Below, piece after piece: positions 7,808-21,797 of a stretch of DNA of 64,000 nt (its first letter is position 1; each line of letters opens with the position of its first letter). This stretch comes from Silene conica (Eukaryota > Streptophyta > Magnoliopsida > Caryophyllales > Caryophyllaceae), in NCBI GenBank assembly GCA_029255685.2, contig CM055315.2:48527705-48591704 (forward strand), in the 5' to 3' direction. A program made the translations under genes and the position numbers. Below the pieces are notes generated by a model. The model had not been told where the DNA came from and did no database searches. It was given only the letters and a program-made list of their open reading frames with translations.

Positions 7808-10800
7808 TGTAACACCCCCATTTATTTAAGAGCCTTTAGCAAGACATTCTCAAATAAATAGAGCTGTTACCATCTCGGAATGACCGAGGTATTGAATAAC
7901 AAGTAAACAAACCAAAGTACTTTATATAAAAACTGATTAAATTTAAACTTTTGATATTACATCGATTACACAAAGAATAAAAGTACAACTGACAACATCT
8001 AACTATGTGATCTAATTCTAAGTAGGTCCAAGCCATGTCTCTCTCTCCTTGCCCAAGCTCCTAGTCCACCTGTCTCTTACCTGTAGAATCTACTCCCCAT
8101 TCCGGATCATCGTAGGTGTACACGAATACACTGTCAACCTCGCGGTTGAGTAGGGTAACACAATAATAAATAATGCAACAAAGATGATATGCAAATGTCA
8201 TGATATGCTTGAGCTCAATCTCATTCTCAATCTCAAACTCATACCCTTGCACCAAGCCATACCGAACCTCCCGGCAGACTATAATCGGTCGTCACCGAAC
8301 ACCAGCTTAATAGCTGATAAGACACCAGGCCTGGTCTGCAGAACCACCCTGGGCTTTATATCATAACACTATCTGATTCACAATATCTCAGTAACCAATG
8401 TATATGCATGCTTATGAATATGATAATAAAACATTCAATCATTAAACCTCATGTTTTAAAAGAAAACCATACTTGCATCCATCACAATCAATTAACCCAT
8501 CCAATAGTAGTACATTACAGTAAAAGTATAAGTGTATCCTACCTGGAGTAGCAAATCTGCAATAAGCAATCACCGTCTAGTAATGTTCCTCCTCGAATTA
8601 TGTTCCTATAAATATTACTTAATATTAAATACTACTCATACATCCAACTCTACTAATTCGCTTGCTCATGTTCATAATTAATTTAATTATAACACATCGT
8701 GATTATATACGTATACATACACGCATACCCCTACCAAATATAATTAACTAATCATACATGTCAATTATTATTATCCAAATATAGCTTACTATTTATAGAC
8801 TTACTAATTATGGGCTTACTAAAATAGCATATAATCAACTAATCAATTATTATGATATCACAACAATATAAATAATAAATAATAGTCACAACAACTCTAA
8901 TAATATAAATGACAATATTAATAATTTACAGTAATAACATTAACAAAATAATAGTCATAGTAATACTAGTATCGATAGCATAATTCACACTAATTGAAAA
9001 TAACAATTAATCAAAACAATAACAAGCACCTAAGACACCTAATATATTATTAGTACTACCCATAAAACTAATAATAATAATATTAATAATAATAATGATA
9101 ATAGTAATCATGGCTAAAGAGCACTACGTAAGGCTTACTACGTAATCAACAAAACCCCAAACATGTACAGCAACTATAGTCTTAAAGACTTCACGACACT
9201 ACAACCCCTGACCACCTACCTAAACAGCCCCATCAACCACCCCCTGGCTGCCTGAACTGCCGCTCCTCCCTGGTGGTTACCACCTTCATACTACGGCGCA
9301 TCCACTAACACTGACCACTGACCCTGACTCGACTCCGACAACCCTCAATTCCAGCCTCAAAACACCCTGTCACAACCTCAATTCGTTGTACCGTGTTTCC
9401 TGACACCTCTGCAACTACACCCCTAACCACCTACTAACAACACCACTAACCCAACCAACCACCAGTCTCGACACTCCACACTACCCACAACCTTCTGGTT
9501 CCAACCACCTAGCCTCGACACCACTAGGCCTTCTGAAAATATACCCTCAAAACCCCCTGACACCCAACGTCTATGTTCGAACTTTCTGAGCAGGCTGTAA
9601 AAACGGCCTCCTCCGGCCACCACACTCCATTCTACCACCACTAACACCACCTAATATACACCACTACCATCACTCTACTAATTCGCTTGCTCATGTTCAT
9701 AATTAATTTAATTATAACACATCGTGATTATATACGTATACATACACGCATACCCCTACCAAATATAATTAACTAATCATACATGTCAATTATTATTATC
9801 CAAATATAGCTTACTATTTATAGACTTACTAATTATGGGCTTACTAAAATAGCATATAATCAACTAATCAATTATTATGATATCACAACAATATAAATAA
9901 TAAATAATAGTCACAACAACTCTAATAATATAAATGACAATATTAATAATTTACAGTAATAACATTAACAAAATAATAGTCATAGTAATACTAGTATCGA
10001 TAGCATAATTCACACTAATTGAAAATAACAATTAATCAAAACAATAACAAGCACCTAAGACACCTAATATATTATTAGTACTACCCATAAAACTAATAAT
10101 AATAATATTAATAATAATAATGATAATAGTAATCATGGCTAAAGAGCACTACGTAAGGCTTACTACGTAATCAACAAAACCCCAAACATGTACAGCAACT
10201 ATAGTCTTAAAGACTTCACGACACTACAACCCCTGACCACCTACCTAAACAGCCCCATCAACCACCCCCTGGCTGCCTGAACTGCCGCTCCTCCCTGGTG
10301 GTTACCACCTTCATACTACGGCGCATCCACTAACACTGACCACTGACCCTGACTCGACTCCGACAACCCTCAATTCCAGCCTCAAAACACCCTGTCACAA
10401 CCTCAATTCGCTGTACCGTGTTTCCTGACACCTCTGCAACTACACCCCTAACCACCTACTAACAACACCACTAACCCAACCAACCACCAGTCTCGACACT
10501 CCACACTACCCACAACCTTCTGGTTCCAACCACCTAGCCTCGACACCACTAGGCCTTCTGAAAATATACCCTCAAAACCCCCTGACACCCAACGTCTATG
10601 TTCGAACTTTCTGAGCAGGCTGTAAAAACGGCCTCCTCCGGCCACCACACTCCATTCTACCACCACTAACACCACCTAATATACACCACTACCATCACTC
10701 ACGACCCACGACAAGAATCGAATCAAAATATGAACGAATAAGCAACTGAAACGAGATTGGCATAACACGCATAAAACAGAGTATACATTCAGCAATAACG

Positions 10801-11077
10801 ACTTTCATGGCGGTTTTTATGACGTTTATGGTGGTCCTATGGTGGGTTAAGCACGAGGTACATGTTATATATCCTACAAAGATTACTCACAACCTTAATA
10901 GACAGATTCGAAGGTCTTTAAAGTACGAGAAAAAAGGGTTAAACTTACAAGTACGCAAAGATGAAAACGAAGGGGAAAGGCTGCGTTGCTGTTGCTGTTG
11001 CTTACGTTCTCATCAACTCACTGAGGCAAGATAGGGTTTCTGAGTGTAGATGGAATAGAGGCAGACGGAATGAATAG

Positions 11078-11123
<46 letters not shown>

Positions 11124-11707
11124 GGTGTCGATGGAGGTAGAAAGGAGGTGTGGTGATTAGGGTTTTTGTTAGTATATGTCGATGTATGAGTTTCTCTTTT
11201 GCTTCTTACTATGGTCTATTGCTACTCTACTCGAGTCCAAGCCCATTACCAAATAGTTCATCACGTAAATCGAAGTACTATACTATCTACATACCATTCT
11301 CGACTCGTAACTTAAAATAACCAAGTACGTATAATTTATTTATAATAATAAAATTAATCATGAGAATAAAATTTTATTAGAACTAACATAAATATATATA
11401 TAAAAAAATAGGATCTAAATATAATTATGATTTAAATAATAAAACAAGTATAAATGAGATTTAAATATAAAATATGAAATATATTTAATTATAAATATAT
11501 TATCAAAATAAATAAATACAAATGAAATGACATTTTATGAATACTCATCAAATATAAAATGATTATCAAATACGAAATAATTGTAGAAATACAATTTATA
11601 AAATAACATTATTTTACGTAAAATACTTTATAAACATTCCATCTAAAATACTTGTACAAAACATGGTTTGACTGTCGTTGACCAATGCTAAAATACGGGG
11701 TATTACA
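7808..11707 (-). repeat. L1 3' LTR (left), enlarged by a tandem duplication
   Basis: 3900 bases against 2873 in the other LTR; the difference is one extra 1025-base unit plus poly-T length. Contents include a TCAACC/GGTTGA stem (8134-8149), AAT-rich microsatellite stretches and a poly-T tract (about 11079-11122). Short open frames within it are repeat artefacts. Confidence 0.9.
8647..10696. repeat. 1025-base direct tandem duplication within the L1 left LTR
   Basis: Copies 8647-9671 and 9672-10696 are nearly identical; I noted one C/T difference. The tetramer ACTC stands at the start of copy 1, at the junction and after copy 2, so the breakpoints share four bases of homology. The right LTR has one copy (from about 15505). 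Confidence 0.9.
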
Positions 11708-11725
11708 GTCTTCCCTCCTTAAAAT

Positions 11726-12141
<416 letters not shown>

Positions 12142-14651
12142 CCATTACAAATTTACATTCAATGCTCAAGAAGATCACCAAAACATCAGTCACAACTCAT
12201 ATGATAAGGTAATTACCACTAGCATCCGACTTTTGAAGCAACCAACATACTTGTCAATTTCATGTTACGTAGTAAAACAAAATCCAGGTAACTTCTAGTA
12301 CCTATATACCCGTAAATTTTAACACAAATTTAACGTATATACACCAATGTAGACAAACAACTAACTCATAGTTTAGAATTGACAAATCAAAACATTTCAT
12401 GCTCATAATCATATTATAGAAGCAAATTCATATTCTAGAAAAGGCATAGGGCAAAATTTAATTAATGTAATTAAACACGGAACAACGACATATTTCACGA
12501 GATATACACCAATTATAGACTAGTAAGTCAGCTTAGCATTTCTAGGTATACATAGATTAAAATCGCCCAGTTACATTTCCCATCTACCTCACCTTACATT
12601 ATTTATTTTAAAACAAGTAATAAATATAACTTGCAGAATAAGAGACTCTTATATCACGCGAAACAATTTCATATTCAGACAAAAATTTCATCAAAACATA
12701 GCTACAGATTATGTCATGTTGCAAGACAATTACCATAATCGTCAAACATCAGCTTTATCATGGATTATCACCTTGAAACATTTTTAACTTTCAAAACGAT
12801 GAAGTTGTAATTAATGACAATTTATAAACATGAAACACCAACGATTTTACAAGTTAAAGATTGAAAACAAATCTAGCATCCCTACAATTTGAATGTCAAC
12901 CATGTTACTAATTCAATATATAGCAATCGGATTTAAACATAACAACACGTAATCTACCTTGTAGTATAACAATAGCGTCAGTATAAATGAAACTAACTTT
13001 ATGTAAAACTCACCAAGATAATTAAGGTTATATTATTATATAGTAAGGTTCATATCCATATCATATGCGTACTGTTCATGCTACTAGCGTATATCAAAAT
13101 TTTACACGGTTACATCACGTAATCCATATTTGATTAAACTTTTATATTTAAACTTTACCATTTCAACAATCATATATCACGCAACAACTTCTAAAAAAAA
13201 TCATAATTAAATAACCGCTTAGCTATTTGGCAAGTTATTATAGTTTTTAGAAAATATAAGGAATTAACTAATCATAGGAAAAAAAATCATATGCATATCT
13301 TAAGGGAATTATTTATTACAATTTTTTTACAATTCGGTTGGTCTGAACAAAACTTTACAGCACTTAGACAGAAATTTGGACAACTTGCAAAAATCACTAT
13401 TAAATAACGACTCGTTAATATTTTACGTGGTTTATCATTTTGAAAACGTGAATGAATATTATAACCAGTGGAGTTGGGATTTTGCATAAATAGTAAATAC
13501 GTTTTAAATGATTTCCTTTACGAAAACATGGGTCACAACAGAACCGTGCAGTAACAATCTGACCACTGTCAACTAAAATATTTATTTCTCGCAAAATATG
13601 ACTCATATTAACATGAAATCAAAAGCATTGGAAAGCTAACTCAAAATGCTATCATACATAAAATTTACACATTCATATAGAGAACACATTTTAAACGACA
13701 GACCGTACAAATAGGCAACATTCTGGGAATTATTACACGTTGGTTACTTTCATATTTCACATTATTACTTTACATCGTCATATTAAAACGCAACTATTCT
13801 CAAAAACATGTTGATGCATATATTGAAGCATAGAAATAACATTGCACCATAGTAATATTTATTCATTATTTCAACTTGTACTTGCCATCAAGAAAGCGAT
13901 AAAGATTGCGATACTGAAAGATAAGATCAACTAAATAAATCAACATTTATACGTGTATATACAAATGTACACATAGCTATATGACATTCCTGGCTTGGGG
14001 CAACACATTCCGCATATCACTAGACATGGATTACTATAACATTTAAATCTAATCATTCACATTCGAATTCGAGATGATATATTACATAGTTACGATAGTC
14101 ATTTGATAACCAGATATCATATGAAAATTCCTAAACACCAAAATCACATGATAATATCACTCCAATCATTGTTTAATAAATGTACATCCATTCTCTAAAA
14201 TTTCAATGCAATCATTCAGATCAATCAGCATTTCAATATCTGTCATATTCTTCTAATGCACATCATCATGCAAGTCAAGCTTATATTTCAGACTCGTATT
14301 CAAAACTCCTGTCCTCAAAACTTGAAAATCATATATCTCAATCAACACTCAATATAAATCTCATACAACACAGATCTCCAACCATATATCACATCATACT
14401 TACCTCATCCCTTTTTCTGCGGAAACGTTAGCACAATATATATTGGGTCCTGTCCTTTATTCTATACTACCCACGCTCTACATCTCTCAAGGGTAACCAG
14501 GCTAGACTGAAAGGGCCAGTGGCTTGGTTTGAGGGGGCCCCTAACTCATCCCAATCCTGGGGCTCCTAACAGTTACTAACCTGGAGTTCATTTTATTAGA
14601 CTCTTCCTACGTTCATTATTATTCATTTGGTTTAGGTCTGAGGATCGTTCT

Positions 14652-14662
14652 CTCTGATACCA
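14652..14662 (-). other. L1 primer binding site, tRNA-Met
   Basis: The minus strand reads TGGTATCAGAG, three bases after the 5' LTR end. Confidence 0.9.
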
Positions 14663-14665
14663 CTT

Positions 14666-16910
14666 TGTAACACCCCCATTTATTTAAGAGCCTTTAGCAA
14701 GACATTCTCAAATAAATAGAGCTGTTACCATCTCGGAATGACCGAGGTAGTGAATAACAAGTAAACAAACCAAAGTACTTTATATAAAAACTGATTAAAT
14801 TTAAACTTTTGATATTACATCGATTACACAAAGAATAAAAGTACAACTGACAACATCTAACTATGTGATCTAATTCTAAGTAGGTCCAAGCCATTTCTCT
14901 CTCTCCTTGCCCAAGCTCCTAGTCCACCTGTCTCTTACCTGTAGAATCTACTCCCCATTCCGGATCATCGTAGGTGTACACGAATACACTGTCAACCTCG
15001 CGGTTGAGTAGGGTAACACAATAATAAATAATGCAACAAAGATGATATGCAAATGTCATGATATGCTTGAGCTCAATCTCATTCTCAATCTCAAACTCAT
15101 ACCCTTGCACCAAGCCATACCGAACCTCCCGGCAGACTATAATCGGTCGTCACCGAACACCAGCTTAATAGCTGATAAGACACCAGGCCTGGTCTGCAGA
15201 ACCACCCTGGGCTTTATATCAGAACACTATCTGATTCACAATATCTCAGTAACCAATGTATATGCATGCTTATGAATATGATAATAAAACATTCAATCAT
15301 TAAACCTCATGTTTTAAAAGAAAACCATACTTGCATCCATCACAATCAATTAACCCATCCAATAGTAGTACATTACAGTAAAAGTATAAGTGTATCCTAC
15401 CTGGAGTAGCAAATCTGCAATAAGCAATCACCGTCTAGTAATGTTCCTCCTCGAATTATGTTCCTATAAATATTACTTAATATTAAATACTACTCATACA
15501 TCCAACTCTACTAATTCGCTTGCTCATGTTCATAATTAATTTAATTATAACACATCGTGATTATATACGTATACATACACGCATACCCCTACCAAATATA
15601 ATTAACTAATCATACATGTCAATTATTATTATCCAAATATAGCTTACTATTTATAGACTTACTAATTATGGGCTTACTAAAATAGCATATAATCAACTAA
15701 TCAATTATTATGATATCACAACAATATAAATAATAAATAATAGTCACAACAACTCTAATAATATAAATGACAATATTAATAATTTACAGTAATAACATTA
15801 ACAAAATAATAGTCATAGTAATACTAGTATCGATAGCATAATTCACACTAATTGAAAATAACAATTAATCAAAACAATAACAAGCACCTAAGACACCTAA
15901 TATATTATTAGTACTACCCATAAAACTAATAATAATAATATTAATAATAATAATGATAATAGTAATCATGGCTAAAGAGCACTACGTAAGGCTTACTACG
16001 TAATCAACAAAACCCCAAACATGTACAGCAACTATAGTCTTAAAGACTTCACGACACTACAACCCCTGACCACCTACCTAAACAGCCCCATCAACCACCC
16101 CCTGGCTGCCTGAACTGCCGCTCCTCCCTGGTGGTTACCACCTTCATACTACGGCGCATCCACTAACACTGACCACTGACCCTGACTCGACTCCGACAAC
16201 CCTCAATTCCAGCCTCAAAACACCCTGTCACAACCTCAATTCGTTGTACCGTGTTTCCTGACACCTCTGCAACTACACCCCTAACCACCTACTAACAACA
16301 CCACTAACCCAACCAACCACCAGTCTCGACACTCCACACTACCCACAACCTTCTGGTTCCAACCACCTAGCCTCGACACCACTAGGCCTTCTGAAAATAT
16401 ACCCTCAAAACCCCCTGACACCCAACGTCTATGTTCGAACTTTCTGAGCAGGCTGTAAAAACGGCCTCCTCCGGCCACCACACTCCATTCTACCACCACT
16501 AACACCACCTAATATACACCACTACCATCACTCACGACCCACGACAAGAATCGAATCAAAATATGAACGAATAAGCAACTGAAACGAGATTGGCATAACA
16601 CGCATAAAACAGAGTATACATTCAGCAATAACGACTTTCATGGCGGTTTTTATGACGTTTATGGTGGTCCTATGGTGGGTTAAGCACGAGGTACATGTTA
16701 TATATCCTACAAAGATTACTCACAACCTTAATAGACAGATTCGAAGGTCTTTAAAGTACGAGAAAAAAGGGTTAAACTTACAAGTACGCAAAGATGAAAA
16801 CGAAGGGGAAAGGCTGCGTTGCTGTTGCTGTTGCTTACGTTCTCATCAACTCACTGAGGCAAGATAGGGTTTCTGAGTGTAGATGGAATAGAGGCAGACG
16901 GAATGAATAG

Positions 16911-16954
<44 letters not shown>

Positions 16955-17538
16955 GGTGTCGATGGAGGTAGAAAGGAGGTGTGGTGATTAGGGTTTTTGT
17001 TAGTATATGTCGATGTATGAGTTTCTCTTTTGCTTCTTACTATGGTCTATTGCTACTCTACTCGAGTCCAAGCCCATTACCAAATAGTTCATCACGTAAA
17101 TCGAAGTACTATACTATCTACATACCATTCTCGACTCGTAACTTAAAATAACCAAGTACGTATAATTTATTTATAATAATAAAATTAATCATGAGAATAA
17201 AATTTTATTAGAACTAACATAAATATATATATAAAAAAATAGGATCTAAATATAATTATGATTTAAATAATAAAACAAGTATAAATGAGATTTAAATATA
17301 AAATATGAAATATATTTAATTATAAATATATTATCAAAATAAATAAATACAAATGAAATGACATTTTATGAATACTCATCAAATATAAAATGATTATCAA
17401 ATACGAAATAATTGTAGAAATACAATTTATAAAATAACATTATTTTACGTAAAATACTTTATAAACATTCCATCTAAAATACTTGTACAAAACATGGTTT
17501 GACTGTCGTTGACCAATGCTAAAATACGGGGTATTACA
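14666..17538 (-). repeat. L1 5' LTR (right), 2873 bases
   Basis: Single-copy version of the left LTR, TG...CA ends, poly-T at about 16913-16953. It is followed by the TCAGC duplication at 17539-17543. Confidence 0.92.
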
Positions 17539-19362
17539 TCAGCCTAGATCTAATCTCAAATGACAATGATGAAGATGACGCATCTAATATGTGTCTCCTT
17601 GGAGAATCAGACTCAGACGACGACGACGAAGAGGTAAATTTTCTTCAACTCAAAAGTCAAGTTAAAAACTTATCTAAGGCTATGCTAATTAAATATTTTG
17701 AGAAAACCCTAGACCAATGTCATGAACAAAGTCTTGAGTTAGATGACTTGAAAGAGCAGATCCTCGATATTGCTGAGGAAAATCAACTTCTGAAAGCCAA
17801 AGCTAAGAAACTGAAATCCAAAATAAGCATTGAAGCAAATGCTAAGTTGGAAACAGTTATGTCTGAGAAAAAGGTTCTTGAGTCTAAAGTTATAGCTAAT
17901 GAAGCTATAACCTCAAAACTAAAACTCAACATTAAAGAGCTTCAATCTAAAGTTATAGCTAATGAAGCTATAACTTCAGAATTAAGAAAGGTTAATGAAC
18001 GGCTTAAGTCAGAATCTTCGACTATGGTCGAAGATGAGACTCATCAGGAAGAAGTTGAGATTCTCGAAAGCAAAATCATGGATCTAGAATTCAGTATATC
18101 TAAAATCAAGAAAGAACATGCCAAAATTGTGTCTGACTTCCATAAAGACATTCAAAACCTAAAAGAGTCTAGCAACACTGACCATAGTAAATGTAAGAAA
18201 GAAATAGACTCCTTAAAAGAACTCCTTCTTCATGCTCGGAAAGTTCACGATAAGTGGGAAGGAAGCACTAACGTTCTAAACTTCCTAACTGAACAATCCG
18301 ACAACAACATGAAGATGGGTTTAGGTCACGAATGTTATGGAAGAAGGGATCACTCAAAGTGTAAACAAAGTCCAACAGATAGAGACTTTAGAAGAAGGAA
18401 ATTTGCCGATCTTCCTGAGTATTTAATATGCACTTATTGTGGCCATACTGGACACCTTCGAGAAAACTGTGTGAAACACGCACAAGATTTTAAAACCGGA
18501 GTTAAGTTTGTTAAATCCTTAGGAATTCCAAGCGACACTATTTCTGTCTCTGATAGTGATGGTGACAAAACTGAGGAAAGAAACATTGACCACAGATGGT
18601 TCTATGACATGACATTTGACTACGAAGAAAAGAAAAACAGAACCAAACTGACTCCTCAAACATCACACAAAAAATGGTCACCAAGAGTCAAAACTAAGAC
18701 CTACACAAAAACATCAAAACCCAACTACAACCAATATAGAAAGACCTATGTAAGACAAGTCTGGGTTAAAAAGGAAGATGTATTTGTGATTACTAACAAC
18801 AAAGGACCCAAGTATGCTTGGGTACCTAAATCCTGTCTTTATAATTATTTATGCAGTTTGTCACCAAGGAAAATAACTTATGGTATCTCGACAGTGGATG
18901 CTAAAGACATATGACAGGCGACGTAAACCTATTCCAAACCCTAAAACCTTTTGACGGAGGTAAAGTCACATTCGGTGATAACAAAAAGGGAAAGATCATC
19001 GGAATTGGTAAGATAGGTATTTCATCCTCTCATGCTATAAATGATGTATACCTTGTAAGTGGTCTCAAACATAATCTGATCAGTATATCTCAACTATGTG
19101 ATAAAGGAAATAAAGTGGTTTTTCATTCAGATATATGTCGTATAATCTTAGAAGGCACCAGTAAAGTAATACTTGAAGGTCACAGGATGAAAAATGTTTA
19201 TATGATTGATTTAAATGTTGTACCCACTGATTCTCTATCATGCATGAAAGTTACGTTAGATGATCCATGTCTATGGCACAAGAGATTTGGTCATATTGGC
19301 TCACCTATTCTAAGTAAGCTGAAAAGATGGGACTTGGTCGAAGGTCTTCCAAAGATCAAATT
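17539..19362 (+). pseudogene. S1 Gag C-terminal part, protease and start of integrase
   Basis: Continuation of S1 coding DNA between L1 and C1. It holds an acidic and coiled-coil-rich Gag section, a second CCHC knuckle (CTYCGHTGHLRENC, about 18430-18471), a basic Lys/Thr-rich stretch, and the region where copia elements carry the protease and pre-integrase signature (MTGD, LKHNLISISQLCDKG). The first half of the integrase zinc domain (LWHKRFGHIG) ends where C1 inserts. Two near-identical peptides (KVIANEAIT) mark a palindrome present in the DNA. The coding frame is broken about once in this part. Confidence 0.85.
17889..17974. repeat. two copies of the S1 palindrome inside gag
   Basis: GTTATAGCT, five bases, AGCTATAAC at 17889-17911 and again at 17952-17974. 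The arms are identical to those of the LTR palindrome at 5475-5495; the spacer is AATGA instead of CGT. Confidence 0.88.
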
Positions 19363-21619
19363 TGTAACACCCTCATTTATTTAAGGGCCTGAACTAGGAC
19401 TCCTCAGATAAATACAGGTGTTACCACCTCGGTTTCCCGAGGCAGTAGATACAAAGGAAGATAAACAGTACTTTAAATTAAAGTTAACTCAAGTCATGAT
19501 CCTTACAACTGTATCAAAAGTCTTAACGACGTAAATGAAATACAACTCAAACTAAAACCGACTAAGGTGATCTAAACATCTAATCTGGTCCGGATCCAGC
19601 TCTTTCTCCCATAGCTCCCCCTTAGTCTTAGCCACCTGTCAATCTGCTCCCCAATCATTGGTTCATCACAGGTGATCACGAATACACAGGGTCAACCACA
19701 AGGTTGAGTAGGTAAACCATAAATAGAAAACATTACTATAAATAGAAAGCTGAATATCTCCACTCCGAATCACAGACCCTTTTTCTCCGCACCAAACACA
19801 GACCCTTTATCTCCGCGCCACACAGACCCTTTTATCTCCGCACCAAACACAGACCCTTTATCTCCACACCACACAGACCCTTTTCATCTCCTCATCTCAT
19901 AACGTATCACAGAATATATATAAACAAATATCATAATATACCAACCAAATATTAGTATAAAACATTCATGGAAATCATCAATAACAACTGAGTAATCATT
20001 ATGATATGTATCGTATTTCCTCTACCTGTAGTTGTAGAAATAAATGGCAAAACGCACAACCGTTCTCAAAAGTGCTCCACACGAAAACTTCCACCTAAAA
20101 GTATATTGCTTAATTAATAAACTGCCTACTCACATAATACGTATACACATTCCATTTATAGTAACTTACTATAAATAGCAACTGCCACAAATAGTAACTT
20201 GGTTTGAAATTCAAAAAGTACATTACCACCCATATATAAGTTTCCCCATAAATAATTCCCACAATAAATTCCTTATTAAAAATAAAATCTTTACTAAAAG
20301 AAAACCATACTACCATAAATAACAATAATCATAATAATGATACTAATAATAATAATAAGAATAATAATAATAATAATAATAATAAAAACAAAACACTCCC
20401 CCTTAAACACGCCCCAACACCCGACACACCCAACTAAACCCCTTATAACTCCACCGTTAGCCCACCACAGCCACCAATCACCACGGCCCCGCGTACCCAG
20501 AACCATCAACAACTCCGGCGACCTCTACCCACCAAGTCGCCGGCCACCAGTGGGTTGAACCAACCCCAAAACTTGCCTGAAAACCCGCGACAACCACTCG
20601 GCAGGCCCACAAAGGTGCCCCTGCCGACAGCTCACCAGCCCCGATCTCCACTCACTACGGCCACCTACATACTCCCTGAACCACAGACACCTAGCCACGG
20701 TGGTACCACCGCGTCGACCTCCCCCGAGTCAACGGTGGTACCACCCCCAAACCACACCTGAGCATAAACACCACGAAACCAGTACCAACAGAGGGAACGA
20801 ACCCCCCTGTCGACACCACCTCCGTCGCCTGAAACCACCATACCCTCCACCATTACAGAACCATGACTACAAACCAACTCCTTGTCCTATGACCCGTATC
20901 AACAAACACGAACCCAGACTCAACCCACACTTTAAACATACACAGGCGTGAAAGAAAAGGTAAAAACGAACCCAGAAATATTCCCAGACTCGTAACAACC
21001 ACCCCTTCCCATCACCCTCACCACCAACGACCACCAGAGACCACCTCCTATGCAAACATCACGCAACATAGTATAAAACTATACAAAACGAACTAAGATC
21101 CAAAAACGTATGACTCAACGACAAAACCATGAAAGACACGAGTTCAAAATAACAATAGGGAAGTCGACCACCATACCTGAAATCGAGTCAAATCGACGGC
21201 TCTAGGCTGACTCAACTGGCCGGAAAAACCCTCTCTCCCTTTCTATGCAGTGGTGGCTGTAGGTTTTGGGTGGTGGTGGTGTTTCGAAATGACCTAGGGA
21301 TCTGGTTGGACTCCCTTTATACGGCGGCTTAGAGAGGAGGTGTAGTGTAGGGTTTAGCAAATTATCACAACCGTGGGCTCCTCTTGGCTTATGCACGCAT
21401 AACGAGGCCCATGGCCGTGCTGCCATGGGTCCTAGGTTCGAACCCCAGCAACCCCTTGTTACAACTATTTTATTTAAAGTAGCCAAGATCCCTTTTCGAG
21501 CCCAAAATAAGATCACCACACCTCTTATAAAACGCATACAAGTAGCTTATAAAACGAACGATTTAACTAAAATAAATCAAAAAGCTTAAATAAAATAAAT
21601 CGAAAAGCGAGGTATTACA
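19363..21619 (-). repeat. C1 3' LTR (left), 2257 bases
   Basis: TG...CA ends. It contains a five-unit minisatellite (19771-19890), a TCAACC/GGTTGA stem (19692-19707) and an AAT-rich run (about 20337-20390). Short proline- and isoleucine-rich open frames inside recur exactly in the other LTR and are not genes. Confidence 0.95.
19771..19890. repeat. minisatellite in C1 LTR, 24-27-base units
   Basis: Five units starting CACAGACCCTTT, alternating long (CACCAAA) and short (CGCCA or CACCA) ends, so a two-unit period of about 50 bases is visible. The other LTR has it at 27357-27476. Confidence 0.85.
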
Positions 21620-21797
21620 GTCTTCCCCCCTTAAAACGAACTTCGTCCCGAAGTTCTACCACCCTTAGGTAACCAAACTATCAACCCAAACAAGCTCGAA
21701 GCACAAAGAACTCAATACAATTTGCATAGACTTAATTAAATCGCATAATGTCACATTCCACCCCCCTTAAAGAAAAGTTACGTCCGCGTAACTTACC
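21620..21797 (-). other. C1 3' untranslated end with polypurine tract and hairpins
   Basis: Next to the LTR the minus strand has AAGGGGGGAAGAC (polypurine tract) preceded by a GAACTTCG/CGAAGTTC hairpin. A second module with an AGTTACG/CGTAACT stem lies just before the stop codon of pol. Confidence 0.8.

Noticed and set aside
9423-9650. A 75-codon frame present three times (also 10448-10675 and 16281-16508)
   Set aside because: It follows the L1 LTR and its internal duplication; it has no start context, domain or codon signal.
20337-20951. Ile-, Pro- and His-rich open frames in the C1 LTR (repeated at 27923-28537)
   Set aside because: They arise from AAT runs and CCA-rich LTR sequence, overlap in several frames, and recur simply because the LTR is duplicated.
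21380-21450. Possible tRNA-like or SINE internal promoter (GGTTCGAACCC resembles a B box)
   Set aside because: No matching A box at the right distance, no cloverleaf, and it is a fixed part of the C1 LTR (repeated near 28990-29040).
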